The position numbers were made by a program, and so were the translations under genes. Of a DNA stretch of 64,000 nt, positions 35,632-48,299 are shown one piece after another (within the stretch, counting starts at the first letter, position 1; each line of letters starts with the position of its first letter). The notes under the pieces were generated by a model. The model searched no databases. It saw only the letters and a list, made by a program, of their open reading frames with translations, and was not told the origin of the DNA. The DNA lies in the NCBI RefSeq assembly GCF_018446385.1, contig NC_055994.1:33006368-33070367 (forward strand), read 5' to 3'. The DNA is from Zingiber officinale (taxonomy: Eukaryota; Streptophyta; Magnoliopsida; Zingiberales; Zingiberaceae).

Positions 35632-36419
35632 ATGGAGTACTGTAACACCCACGAAATTATAAAATAGGTATATGAATATTATTTTCATTAGAGCATAAAG
35701 AAATGATAAGAATAAAAGAAAAAGGAAAACAAAAACAAAAGAAAATTAGAATAAGAAGAGGTGAGGTCAAGGATTGAACCTTGAACCTCCCACAATTTAT
35801 GGAGATAAATTGATGAATGATAACCATTAGGATAAGGAGAAATAATTGGATAGAAAGGAATGAAAAATTTAGTTAAAGGAGAAAAGAAAACTAAGCAAAA
35901 AGAATAAGAGAAAACCAAGTTGCTTACCTTCTTTTCCCTCTTGGTTAAGAAAAGGAGCAAGCAAAAGAAGGATTTGCTACTTCCCTCCCTCTCTCTATTT
36001 TCATGGGAATTAATGGAGTGGGGGAAAAGAGGAGTTGAGGGAGTGAATGAGGACATGTTTCATGGGAAAGGGAATAAATAGATTGGGAGAAGAAAAATAA
36101 GGGATTAAATCATTTCTTCCTCCTTCATCTTTCTCCTTCATTCCTCACCGAACCAAGAACTCCCTCCCTCTCCTTTGTCCGAGAGCTAAGCTAAGCTTCT
36201 CTTCAAGAAAAACTAAGTTTAGAGAGGAGACCTTCAAGATCTATCCCTTCCAAGCAAGAGGAACAAAAGGAGGTACAAGAAGAAGAAGCTCTCTCCTTCC
36301 TTGGCACCTAGGATACTTTTCTTCTTAAGAAAAACCACAAGCGAAAGGAGGTAAGATTCCCCTCACCTGTGGTACAATTGTTCATATGGTTTTCATGAAG
36401 ATAGATTGCTTAAAAACCT

Positions 36420-37800
36420 AGGGTTGCTTCATGGAAATTTCGGCCAAGATAAAAAGAAGAATCTAAGGAACTTTAAAATTCAACTAGATGTGCTCAATAT
36501 ATTTCTTATGATATGTATGTTATGGTAGGAGGTTAATCTAATGTTTTTATGCTAGAATGTTTAGCTAGAACTTAGATTTATGATCTTAGATTCTCGGCCA
36601 AGCATGAACAAAAGAACTAAGTAAGCGTAGGACTCAAACTAAGCATGCTCCCTTGTTCTTATGATATGTGCCCTATGATAGTAGTGTTGTTAACATTTTC
36701 TTCCACTTGTATGTTGATTTGAACTTCATCTTCAAGCTCATGAACATTCGGCCATGGTAGAACTAAGGGCTTAGAAGAGCTTTAAACCTAAAACTAAGCA
36801 TGCCATGATTTTTCCCTAAGATAAAAATATGAAGCTAATATGATATGCCCATGAGTTATGTTGATTTGAACTCTATTTCATGTTTATGAAGATTCGGCTA
36901 TGTTGAGATATGAGGCCTAGGGAAAGTTTAAAACAAGTTTAAGATGCTCATGACCTTCTTGATGAAAAGATATGAAACTAACTTGATGTCCTTATGCTTG
37001 TTTGTTGCATAGAAATTTAGTTACATGCTCTACAACTTTCGGCCACACAAGGTTTTAAGACCTAGGATGTTTAGAACTTAAACTAAGTTTGCTCATGTTA
37101 TTCCTTGTAATAAATGCCATGAAATTTATGTAGGGTTTACATGCTTTTATGGCACATGAAAACTAGTCTATGCCTTACATGTTTCGGCCACCATTAGGTT
37201 AAAGGCCTAAGGAAACTTAGAACCCAACTTAGATATGCTCATGATGTTCTTGTAATAAATGCTATGAAATTATTTATGGTTTCCATACTCTTATGCCACT
37301 AAAAACCTAATTCCCATGCTTGATAAGTTTCGGCCACCTTGGATTAAAGGGCTTAGGAAGTTTGGAACTTGAACTAAATGTGCTTATGATGTTCCTCATG
37401 ATATGTATTATGATATGGATTTAAGGTTCAACACTTTCATGCTACTTGTAACCTAGAATCATACTTGCTAGGGTTCGGCCATGTTAAGGTTAAAAGCTTA
37501 GAGAACTTAGAACCCAACTAAACATGCTCAAGTTGTTTCTTATGACATATGATATGACATTAGTTAGGGTTTACATGTTTATATGTTGCTTATAACCTAA
37601 TTTGAGGCTTGATGGGTTTCGGCCATGATATAAGTAAAGACCTAGGAAGCTTGGAACCCAAACCAAATATGCTTAAGGTGTTCCTTATGATATAAGATAT
37701 GATAAAGGTTTAGGGTTCACATGCTCTTATGTTTCTTGCTAACCTAGGCTACAACTACATGTTTCGGCCACCACATGACCTTTGGGTTAGAGACCTACTT
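36420..37800. repeat. Degenerate array of about 145 bp in the Gypsy-2 LTR
   Basis: A TTTCGGCCA word recurs near 36437, 36597, 36752, 36893, 37040, 37186, 37332, 37470, 37622 and 37761. Each is followed by variants of GGTTAAAGGCCTAAGGAA..TTAGAACCC and ATGCTCATG..GTTC. Spacing is about 135-160 bp. The array is old and diverged. Confidence 0.75.
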
Positions 37801-37889
37801 ATGTTTTTTTTCCCATGTGCTTCATATGCAATGCTTATGATATGATAGGAATATGATATGCTGCTATACTTATGTATGCTTATGATCTA

Positions 37890-38120
37890 TGTATGATGAT
37901 GTGCTATGTGCCCAAGTTTATGATGTGCTATGTGCCTAAATTTATGATATGCTATGTGCTTAAATTTATGATATGCTATGTGCTTAAATTTATGATATGC
38001 TATGTGCCCAAATCTATGATATGCTATGTGCCCAAGTTCATGATGTGCTGTGTGCCCAATTATGCATGTGATCATGATGTGCTGTGTGCCCAAAAATTCA
38101 TGATGAGTTGTGTGCCAATT
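37890..38120. repeat. 24-bp tandem array in the Gypsy-2 LTR
   Basis: There are about nine units of TTTATGATATGCTATGTGCC with variants. The period is a multiple of three, so a repetitive frame (CYVPKFMI) stays open on the plus strand. This is a repeat artefact. Confidence 0.85.
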
Positions 38121-38196
38121 ATACATGCTTTATGTTATGCCTAAGAGTTGCTTCCCTATCAATTGAGACTAGGAGCACTCTTCATGATATGATTAT

Positions 38197-40170
38197 TGTT
38201 GGGTTCTTCGGGCCGCGAAAACCACTTTTTCGCGTCGCAGAAACCCCGAGTCACCCAAAGCCATGGATCTCGTGCAAAGATTCGTAAACAAAATTTTTCG
38301 AAAAACCTTTTTCTTGTACGAGTTTGTAAAACCTTTAGATCTACACTAGATAAGAGCTATACCTTCGAAGCGTGCCCTTCGCTTATCTTGCTCGTCCAAG
38401 GAGTTGCCGGATCTCTAGACCGTCAAGCGCCGGTCCTCTAGAAGTATCTACACGGACACGTAGGTGGAGAAAACCTCACACAAAGGTGTGATAGCACCTT
38501 GGTGAAGTTCGGCCAAGCAAGGAGGAGAGGGAGAGGGAGAGCTTGAGAGGAAGAAGGAAGAAGATACACCACTTGAATGAAAATGAATTCTCATTCAAAA
38601 CCCAAAGTGGCCGACCACTCTAGGAGATGTAACACCCACATTAATTCCAATTAATATGGAGACCATTAAGAGTTGTAACCCCCATAAGGTGGCACTCTAG
38701 GTTGATGTGGATCAACACTATAGGTCCACATCTTGCCACCTCACTAAATGACATGGCAACAAGTGTAACCTCCTCATTTAATGTGGGCCGGCCACATTAA
38801 ATGCTATGGAGGCTTGTAACCTCCATGAGGTGGCACACATTGATGATGTGGAGCAATCCTATTGGTCCACATCTTGCCAACTCACTAGTGATGTGGCAAA
38901 AAGTCAAGTCAAACATGACTTTTCTCTTCCTCTCAAATCAAGTCAAACTTGATCAAACTCTCTCATGGTTGATCTAATCCAACCATATGATTCAAGCCAA
39001 CTTAATATAATGAATCTAATTCATTAAATTAAGTTGATTTAATGAGTCATAATCTAAATTAGACTCATTGAATACATGAATCAACTTGAGTCCAACTCAA
39101 TTAGCCCAATTTGGATTACTCTTAATCCAATATGATTCATCAAATGAATCTAATCCTCTTGGTTCATCATATGAACCAAATATCCATCTAATTGTCCTTA
39201 GTGTGTGACCCTATAGGTTCTTGTAACGTTGGCAATGCCCTAAACCCATTTAGGAGCATAAGTAATGAGCGGTATCTAGCAACACATCATTACTACCCAA
39301 GTTACAAGAATGTCGAGATCCGACATCACCTTGTGACTACTAATTGTGACTCCTCACAATATGTGACATTGTCCTTCTATCCTAGACATCTAGATTGATC
39401 AATGTGAGGCATAGACTGTGTCATCCTCTAATCAATCTAAATCTTGAACTCCAAGTAGACTCACTCGATCAAATGAGCTCAACATCTAATGTTGACTCAT
39501 TTGGGTATGGTCATGCACTTCGTGGTCTAACTCTATCAAGAATATTGATGTCGCTCCCGTCATATGGGAGGGATAGATCCCATCTACATCACTCACATCC
39601 CTCTGCATAATTTGTTACATACCCAGTAATCGCCTTTATAGTCCACCCTGTTACGGGTGACATTTGACGAAACTAAAGTACATAACTCCTTATGTAGGGA
39701 TCCATGGTGACTTCAGGTCAAAGGACTAATAGTCATACTAATAGCCACATGAGAAAGTATATGACACTCATATAACGATCCATGATACTTTCTCATGGCG
39801 GGTCATTCAGTATAGATTCTTTAATGCATACCCATGTGTCAGCTTGATATCTCTATATCCATGACTTGTGAGATCAAGTCATCGAGCTGACCTACATGCT
39901 AGTCTTATTGTATTAACATTGTCCCTGAATGTTAATACTCGACTAGGAATGATTTAGAGTAGTGTTCCCTATATCATCTCACTATCGATTCAACCAATCG
40001 ATTGATATAGGTAAGAACCTTCTACTCAAGGATGTTACTATACTTATTTTATCTGGCACTAATACAAATAAGCATAATAACCAAACAAATGCCTTTATTA
40101 ATATACAAGAATATGATATACATGAGTCCATACAATCATCAAATGATTGGCTCTAGGGATCTAACTAACA
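38197..40170 (-). mobile_element. Solo LTR of the Copia-B family, reversed
   Basis: On the plus strand it starts TGTTGGGTT and ends CTAACTAACA. On the minus strand it is a complete Copia-B-type LTR, TGTTAG...AACCCAACA, of 1974 bp. It is flanked by ATTAT at 38192-38196 and 40171-40175. No internal sequence remains, so LTR-LTR recombination removed the element after it inserted into Gypsy-2's LTR. Unlike the Copia-B 5' LTR it keeps the full 3' end of the LTR. Confidence 0.93.
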
Positions 40171-40175
40171 ATTAT

Positions 40176-41223
40176 GACATGAATGATAGATTAAGAATTA
40201 AAGATATGTATGACATGCTACTTTACTTTTAAGGCTTGTACCAAGGGTGGGCTCCATAAGCGCCCCGGGGTCGATGGACTAAGAAACGGGCCTCGTTAGG
40301 GATGGGCTCCTAAGTGCCCCTAGGTCGATGGACTAATAAACGGGCCTAGTATGTATGCCTTGTAGGGTTCAAGACTTGCTACCTTGGACTTACATAGGAT
40401 GCGCGCATTTATGTATGTGGTACAAGCCGGGGCCCCCCTTATGTTGAGATTATGTTTAAGAATGTATATTATAAGTTTTCAAAAGACATGTTGCATATGT
40501 TTTCATGATACATGTTTAGAAATTCACCTTGCATATACCTTATGATTATGCCATGATATTTATGATGATGTTATGATATGTCAGGGTGCATTTGATGATT
40601 GTGTTATGTTATGTTATGCCATGATACCTTATGATTATGCCATGATATTTAAGATGATGTTATGATATGTCATGGTGCATTTGATGATTATGTTATGTTA
40701 TGTTATGCCATGATACCTTACGATTATGTTACGATATGCCATGATATGCTACATGCTATGATGAAATTGTCTCCATGTGTTATGTCTTGTGATTTTGATA
40801 TGCTATATGATTTTTGTGAGTAGGAAAGGAACTTACTAAGCCATGAGTGCTCACAGCTTACTTTCTTATACCACAGATAAAGGCAAGGAATGGATGAACT
40901 AGGGGAGCAGCAGGAGGGGCTAGAAGGATATGTGTGGTAGTGGCTTGGCTAAAGGAGAAAGACCTGCTTTTGTTTAATAAGAACTATGCCTAGTTTATGT
41001 TACTGCATTATGACTCTTTGACATTAAATTTTGTGTTTGGGTATTATGACTTAAAAATCATATTAAGTATGCTATGTGGTTTTATACGTCCAGTTGATTA
41101 GTCATGGTGATTTTAAAGAAAAGAAAAATTTTAAAACCTATAAGTAAGACTTCCGCTGTACTAAGTAAGTATGTATGAGTAAAGTAACCCCCGCCGCCTT
41201 AGCAGGAGGGGTGGGACGTCACA
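40176..41223 (+). repeat. 3' LTR of Gypsy-2, right part
   Basis: This part resumes after the ATTAT duplication. It includes a duplicated GGGCTCC..GCGCCCC..GGTCGATGGACTAA block (40247-40350), repeats of TTATGCCATGATACCTTA (40540-40760) and a final GC-rich AACCCCCGCCGCCTTAGCAGG before CGTCACA at 41223. No gene was seen. Confidence 0.82.
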
Positions 41224-42537
41224 CGTAACTGGGTGGACTATAAAGGTGATTACTGGGTATGTAACGAATTATGCAGAGGGATGTGAGTGATGTAGATGAG
41301 ATCTATCCCTCCTATATGACGGGAGCGACATCGATATTCTTGATACAGTGAGACCACAAAGTGCATGGCCATGCCCAAATGAGTCAATATGAGATATTGA
41401 GCTCATTTGATTTAGTGAGTCTACTTGGAGTTCAAGATTTAGATTGATTAGAGGATGACACGGTCTATGCCTCACATTGATCAATCTAGATGTCTTGGAT
41501 AGAAGGACACTTGTCATATATTGTGAGGAGTCACAATTAGTAGTCACAAGGTGATGTTGGATCTCAACATTCTTATAACTTGGGTAGTAATGATGTGTTG
41601 GTAGATACCGCTCATTACTTATGCTTCTAAATGAGTTTAGAAGCATTGCAAATGTTATAAGAACCTATAGGGTCACACACAAAGGGAAATTAGATGGAGA
41701 TTAGGTTCATTTGATGAACCTAAAGGATTAGGTTCATGTGATGAACCAAATTGGATTAAGAGTAATCCAAATTATGCTAATTGAGTTGGACTCAATTTGG
41801 TTCATGTGTTAAGTGAGTCTAATTTGGACTTAGACTCATTAAATCAATTTAATTCAATGAATAGAGATTCATTAAATTAAAATTGACTTGAACCAATGGT
41901 TAGATTTGATCAACCATGGGAGAGAAGTGGTCAAGTTTGACTTGACTTGAGAGGAAGATGAAGAGTCAAGTTTGACTTGACTTTATGCCACCTCATTGGA
42001 TTGTTTGGCATTGAGTGGGCCAATGATGATGCTCCACATCATCATGGTTACTTATGTGAGATGCCACCTCATGGGAGTTACCAAGAGTTGTGACTCTTGG
42101 TATCCCATGGAGGTTACAACCTCCACTAAAGTGGTCGGCCACTTTGATTTCTTGTGGTGAGTTTCATATTTTTGTGATAACTCCCATCTTCTTCCTCTCT
42201 AGCTTTCTTCTTGCTCTCCCTCTCCTCCATTACTGATCTCTAAGGTTGCTAGCACATCCTTAGAGATTTTTCTCCATCTCTTGCTTGTGTGGATACACAT
42301 AGAGAAGTGTCTACTTTGACACTTTCGAGATCCGGCGAACCGAGGACGAGTGGGATTGCGAAGGGCTTCACATCAAGGGTATAACCTTTCTTCTTTGTAG
42401 ATCTACTGTAGATTGAGGTTTAGAAACTCGTACTCGTAACTTTTTCGAAAGTTTTATCTTCGCACGGATCCGGTGGCGGGGGTTTCGGGGTTTACGCGAC
42501 GCGAAAAAGCGGTCTTCGCGGCCCGAAAAACCCAACA
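41224..42537 (+). repeat. Copia-B 3' LTR, piece 3
   Basis: The sequence resumes with the CGTAA duplication and matches 4889-5669 of the 5' LTR. It then adds about 535 bp that the 5' copy lacks, ending in AACCCAACA. The extra part is confirmed as genuine LTR because it is also present, reversed, at the start of the solo LTR (38197 onward). Confidence 0.9.
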
Positions 42538-42542
42538 GCTCC
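42538..42542. repeat. Target-site duplication of Copia-B, right (GCTCC)
   Basis: GCTCC is the partner of 4367-4371. The Copia-A reverse transcriptase frame resumes directly beyond it on the minus strand. Confidence 0.92.
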
Positions 42543-45017
42543 CAGACCTTATTAGAATACATAGATTCTAATTTAGAATTCATCGCTCTTTGCCAAGATA
42601 CTGCATCTTTATCTTGAAGTACTTCGTCATATGCTCGGGGATCAAGTTCATGTTCACCAGGGATCAAGTCTTAAGACTCTCCCAAAAACATAAATCTCTT
42701 AGGTTGCCTCACAACCCTCCCACTATGATGAGGCACTGTCTGTAACTGTGCATCATTTGTGACACGTGTTGCAGTTTTTATGATATTTCATCTTGTACTA
42801 TTGGTACTAGACTAGACGTGTCCTCTCTAATTTCTTCTAGAACAATTTTACTCATGGGCTTATAGTTTATTACATAATCTTCCCTAAAAATTGAGCATTG
42901 CTGATAATAATGATCTTCTGATTTTTAGGATTATAAAACAAACCACCTTTCGTTCCCTTAGGATATCCTACAAACAGACAAACTTCTGTACGTGATTCTA
43001 ACTTGTCAGTATCTCTCTTCAACACATGTGCTGGACTACCCCATATCCGAATATGACTTAGATTAGGCTTACGTCCATTCCATAATTCCATGGGAGTAAA
43101 GGGTATTGATTTAAAAGATACCATATTTAGAATGTACACTGCTATTTCCAGAGCATATTCCTAAAACATATTTGGTAATTATGAATAACTCATCATTGAT
43201 CTAACTATTTCCATAAGAGTCATATTCCTTCATTCTGCCACACTATTCTGTTGGAGTGTACCAGGTGCAGACAATTGGGATTGAATCCCAACCTCTGATA
43301 AGTAATTCCTAAACTCTCCAAAGAGATATTCGCCACCATGATCAGACCATAGTGTCTTGATACTTTTACCATGACGTTTCTCCACATCAACCTTGTACTC
43401 TTTGAACTTATCAAAGCATTCAGACTTGCGGCGCATCAGGTAAATGTATCCATATCTCGAATAGTCATCTATAAAAAAAACAAAATATTCGAAACCACCT
43501 CTTGCTTGGATGGACATAGGACCACACAAATCAGAATGAACCAGTTCCAACACATCTTTGTCACTATACCCCTTGGCCTTAAAAGGTCTCTTGATCATTT
43601 TACCTTCCAAGCAAGATTCGCAAGTTGGAAAGTTTTCCCACACTAATGAACCCAAGAGTCCATCAGCTATAAGTCTTTGAATCCTACTCATGTTAATATG
43701 ATCAAGCCTTAGATGCCAAAGATATGTTTGGTTTATTTCCGAAGGTTCCTTTCTCTTATTAGAATTAGAAGATGTGCTATTAATTTTCATTTGTTGCTTA
43801 ATGGGAGTTATTGGATTTAGAGTATACAAATTGTCAACTAATGTACTAGAACAAATAATTACCCTATTTTTCTTGACAACCACTTTGTCATAAAAAGAAA
43901 TAATATATCCATCCACAAATAGTTTAGAAACTGAAACTAAATTCTTTCTAGAAGTTGGTACATAAAGACAATTTCTCAAAACCAAAGTTCTATTCCTATC
44001 GAATGATAAGTAGATGTCTCCCACTGCAACAGCCGCCACTTTCGTAGCATTGCCCATGTAGACGGTTATCTCTCCCTCATATAGTTGTCGGGTTTCCTGG
44101 AACCCCTGCAATATATTGCAAACATGATCAGTGACTCCTATATCTACACACCAGGTGCTGGTAGATAACACCGCTAAATATGTTTCAACTACTAGAGAAT
44201 AAGATATACCTTTATTGTTCTCTCTTCTTCGAGGACAACCCGCCTTCCAATGTCCAGACTGCTTGCAGACGAAGCACTTGCCCTTTGGCTTCTTCACTCC
44301 AACTTTAGGTCCAGTACCTAGAGATCTATTCACCTTCTTTGCTGAGCCAACTTGTTTCTTCTTTTTCTTGCCTTTCGACTTAGAAGTAGAAACATTTTCA
44401 GTAAAGTGAATCTGAGAACTATGATGAAATATACCTTCTGCTGCCAGAAGTTCTATCAGAAGTTCCGCCAACGTATAAGCCCTTTTGTTCATGTTATAAT
44501 TCAGGCAGAATTGCTCAAAACTTCTGGGTAGCATTTGGAGAATAATATCGATCTGGGTTTCCCCATTGATTTCAGCTCCAAGGATTTGTATTTCGTTCAA
44601 ATAAGCCATCATCTTTAGGATATGATCCCTTACGGGTGTCCCCTCTGACATTGTGGTTGTCATTAATTTTCTCATTGCCTCTTGCCTAGCAGCCCGATTC
44701 TGGTGTCCGAAGAGTCCCTTTAGATTTTTCATCATGTCATAGGCAGTTGGCAAGTCCTGATGCTGACGTTACAGTACATTTGACATTGAAGCCAAAATGT
44801 AACACCACACCATCTCATCTACCTTGACTCATTTCCTATGATGCTCAATCTCCTCTTCACTAGAATCGCCATTAGGCACATTAGAGCAGACCTCTAACAG
44901 TACAAACTTATAGCCTTCAGTAGTTAGGACAATGTCTAGGTTTCTTTTCCAATCTATGTAATTGGGACCAGTAAGTTTGTTCTCTTTCAGTATAATAGCC
45001 AGTGGGTTGAAAGTCAT
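42543..45017 (-). pseudogene. Copia-A gag, protease, integrase and RT N-terminus
   Basis: Read on the minus strand from MTFNPLAIILKENK at 45017, this begins with a copia gag. One interruption lies near 44754-44828. The zinc knuckle CFVCKQSGHWKAGC is near 44250. The protease has an altered active site (VDIGVTDHVCN). Integrase follows, with HLRLDH..CESCLEGK and a DDE core (HSDLCGP, WSDHGGEYL) down to about 43230. Bases 42870-43139 give the integrase C-terminus (GRKPNLSHIRIWG, VGYPKGTKGG). After a gap with stops, 42543-42667 gives the start of RT (DAVSWQRAMNSKLESMY..VWEL). The frame is cut at the GCTCC site and continues at 4366 with VEPPNGVNAVV. Most of it shares one frame. Confidence 0.9.
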
Positions 45018-46120
45018 CCTAAAAATCATAAAATAAACTTTGGTCAAGACTCTAAATTTAGAATAATATTGATTCCTTAAACAATACTATTTAAATTTAC
45101 CAACACCTCAAAACACCGTGAATTTTGCATGCCACGTTAGTGTGGACGTATACAAATTCAAACATTTGTAAGAGAAGATTTTACCCATTAATTTTATTCT
45201 TGTCATCCTTAATTTATGACAAATAAAATTAATAGTTGGTATTCCTTTGGTCACACAAATAATAGCAGTGACTCCGTTGGGGAGGATACTATTAAATGTG
45301 CCTAAGTGTATACCATTACTTGATACTTAGTCCATTAAATAGAATTGTGCCTTTTCAGTTGGAGAAGATCACATGCTCCTAAATAATTTCCTATAACCAT
45401 CCATAAAGGATGTTTGATCTAGTGATCTGCAAACAAACTCATCCGTTGTGGAGGGAGGCACTCAGAGCCAACATGCAAGTTTGTTGCATCACTTACAAAG
45501 CAATAATGGAGACCGTGAAATTTATTTACTAATCCCTCTCCCACTTAGTTATTTAAGGTGAGGAATTTTAACCATGCACACACACATCACAACAAATAAA
45601 GCAATAAATATGGAAAAATAATTTTCCAACTATTATGTCCTTTTCTATCACTATCCTCCGTGAGTTGCCAACCCTAGCTACTGCCATATTTAGCCACCCC
45701 AATTGGGTCTAGTCGCCGCATCTATCTTTCTTCTTTTTTCACCGAGCCCCTAGTGCACAAATAGTACCATGCCTCGCAAGGATATGATTCGCGACAAAAA
45801 TAGAATTTTACATATATCGATCCTATATTTCACAAAGGAATATACATGTAATCTAGATCGAAACAAAAATGTAAAATCCTAAAACTAATACAGCTCCTGC
45901 TGTATTTAATAGATACAATCATGCACACACAAAAAATGCCCTCGACATGTCCGAGGGTCCAATTACACACAATCACATTAGGGCCATAATAGTTGGATCT
46001 AGGATGCCAGCAACCACAGAGTTAAATCTATTTGCACATCCTAATATTATCCTACCTAAAATATGTATGACATGTCCATAATTAAACTGAAAACTGAACA
46101 CATAGAGGCAAACCCTAGTT
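45018..46120 (-). other. Copia-A leader
   Basis: This is noncoding sequence between the primer-binding site and the gag ATG on the minus strand. It contains several ACACAC-type and GGAGG-like short stretches. No gene or obvious repeat was seen. Confidence 0.6.
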
Positions 46121-46130
46121 CTGATACCAA
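46121..46130 (-). other. Primer-binding site of Copia-A
   Basis: On the minus strand this reads TTGGTATCAG, complementary to initiator tRNA-Met. It lies one base inside the 5' LTR end at 46132. Confidence 0.85.
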
Positions 46131-46131
46131 T

Positions 46132-48263
46132 TGTTGGTTACTACTCGAAATATCGTACTGGCTCCCCTGTACAAAAATTTTGTACAAGTCCCGAACCATT
46201 CCTAAAAACCTATTGTGTTCTTTAGAAATTAAATTTGGAATCGCAAACAGAACTTAACATTATTGATTCCAAATTCAACTTATCTATTCTTAGAGGTTTA
46301 GACTTGAATCACAAACGATGCTTAACATTATTAATCCAAATCCACCCATGTTACAAATTTGATTAAATATTTATTTCAGAGATCGGCTTCCAGGTTAAAC
46401 ATGGCGAGACACTAGGCCTTCTTGGGTATGGGATCATCCACCACTTCCTAGACAAAGCCTTTCAATGAATTTCAATATTTAATCTCATTATAGTAACCGT
46501 AGGTTTAACCATTAAGAACAATTGAATCACAAGATCGAAAAACATAAGAATACAAAATCGAATCATAAATTAGAAACCTAGAATCGTTAGCCTCTTGTGT
46601 TTGGTATTTCAAAATCCATATAAAGAAAACTAGTATGATGTGGAACAAGACAACTAGTTATACCTTTCTTTGTAGCTAATAAACTTCACGATCTTCTATT
46701 GTATTCCTCTTTTTATCTTGGACGTCGTGTGGGCGACGATCTACCAAGATGAGAATCCACCCAAGCCTCCTTCTTTTCCTTGCAAGTTTCGGCCACCATC
46801 AATCTTCTAGAGATGAAGAACTTCGACCACCAACCAAGCTCCAAGGGATGTTTTCTCTCTTCTTCTTCTCCACAAGCAACCGACAACCAAGATGAAATAA
46901 GAGCTCCAAGTGCCGCCGGCCTCAACAAAAGGAGAAGACAAAAAGAAGAGAAGAGAGGGTCGGCCACCACCAAGGAAAGGAGAGGAGAGAAATAGATGTG
47001 TTGTTGTGAGGTGAGGCACCTCTACCCTCTCTTTTATATTCCTTGGTCTTAGCAAATAAGGAAAGTTTTAAAACATAATTAAAACTTCCTTATTTTTCCT
47101 TGCCAATGAACAAAAGGAAAATTTAACTAAAATTTCCTTTTATTCTTTTAATGGTCGGCCCCTAGAAGTCCTATAAACTAGGAAAGTTTTAAACACAAAA
47201 TTAAAACTTCCTAATTTGTTTCCGGAAATTTTTAAAATAAAAATTTCTCTTTTAAAAATTCCCTTCATGGTTGGTTATAAAAGTAAACTTTTATAAATTA
47301 AAATCTTTCTTTTAAAATATGTGGATAATTATAATAAGGAAAGTTTTCTCCAAAATTAAAATCTTCCTTTCAATCTACTAATAAGGAAAGATATCAAACT
47401 TTTCTCTTAATCCTTTGTAGAAACTATAAAAGGTAAAATTTAATTTTAAAACTCTCTTTTAAAATCATGTCTTCCACATTAGGAAAGATTTTAAAATAAA
47501 ATCCTTTTTATTTTTATTGTGGCCGGCCACATAAGCTTGGGCTCTAAGCTAAGGCCAACCACCACTTGATCCATCCAAGGCTTATCTTGGCCGGCCCTTG
47601 CTTGGGCACCAAGCTTGGCTTGGTCGGCCACCTATGGATGGGTAATAAGGTGAGTTTAGGTGGGTATAAGACTTTATAAATAAGAGGCTACGACAGGGAC
47701 CGAGAGGAGGAATTGGTTTTGGTCTCCCGATAAACTTGAGCTTCCCGTGTTCGCCCCGAACACCCAACTTAAGTTCATCAATAATATCTCATTCCACTAA
47801 AGAGTTATTATTGCACTACCGCACCAATCCCATATTATTATATGGGCTCCTTCTTATCATGAGTGTGTTAGTCTCCCTGTGTTTAAGATATTGAATGCCC
47901 ACTAATTAAATGAGTTACTGACAACTCACTTAATTAATATCTAGCTCCAAGAGTAGTACCACTCAACCTTATCGTCATGTCAGACTAAATCCACCTGCAG
48001 GGTTTACATGACAATCTTTATAAGCTCCTCAAGTGGACATCATCAACCTAGATTACTAGGACACAATTTCATTCTATAATCAATAACACGCCATATAAAT
48101 AATATCATTTCTCAATTTATTGGGCCTATTGATTTAACGAGCTAAATCGCACCCTTTGATAAATTAAAGAAATAAGTATTAAGTATGTGTGTTTGTTATT
48201 ATATCATGATTAAGAGTACACACTTCCATAATAATAGAGGGATTGTTCTTTTATATAGTCAGT
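46132..48263 (-). repeat. 5' LTR of Copia-A, truncated by the Tat element
   Basis: The plus-strand view starts TGTTGGTTACTACTCG at 46132. It passes a series of AAGGAAAGTTTTAAAA-like repeats (47050-47520) and the GGCCGGCC block. It stops in mid-LTR at 48263, where the Tat LTR begins. The same LTR position in the left copy (about 2601) continues differently, which confirms the break. Reading frames around 46713-47055 overlap on both strands and look fortuitous. Confidence 0.85.
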
Positions 48264-48299
48264 TATCTAGGTTAGGTTTCATGGATCCCCGATAAAGAG

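Larger units (their letters stand above)
35641..38196 (+). repeat. 3' LTR of Gypsy-2, left part
   Basis: The LTR starts TGTAACACCCACG just after GAGGTATGGAGTAC, a weak polypurine tract. It runs to the solo-LTR insertion at 38197 and resumes at 40176-41223. Two repeat arrays lie inside. A tRNA-like antisense block similar to that of Gypsy-1 lies near 35765-35830. The 35688-36056 antisense reading frame is low-complexity (Phe/Ser-rich) and is not called as a gene. Confidence 0.85.
34163..41223 (+). mobile_element. Gypsy-2, an internally deleted Tekay-like element
   Basis: The element is bounded by TGTGACG at the left and CGTCACA at the right, with CGTAA on both sides (34158-34162 and 41224-41228). 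Almost all of the 5' LTR and gag is gone. About 14 bases of LTR start are followed at once by a gag-protease linker fragment, then by the end of RNase H and by integrase. The 3' LTR is long and holds a nested solo LTR. The retained target duplication shows that the deletion occurred after insertion or that a deleted form inserted; the sequence cannot tell which. Confidence 0.85.

Noticed and set aside
35688-36056. 122-codon Phe/Ser-rich minus-strand frame
   Set aside because: Low-complexity complement of a purine-rich LTR stretch. It looks hydrophobic only because of T-rich codons; no start context or homologue was recognised.
46713-47055. Frames on both strands in the Copia-A 5' LTR
   Set aside because: They overlap each other in opposite directions, have no recognisable domain and lie in LTR sequence.
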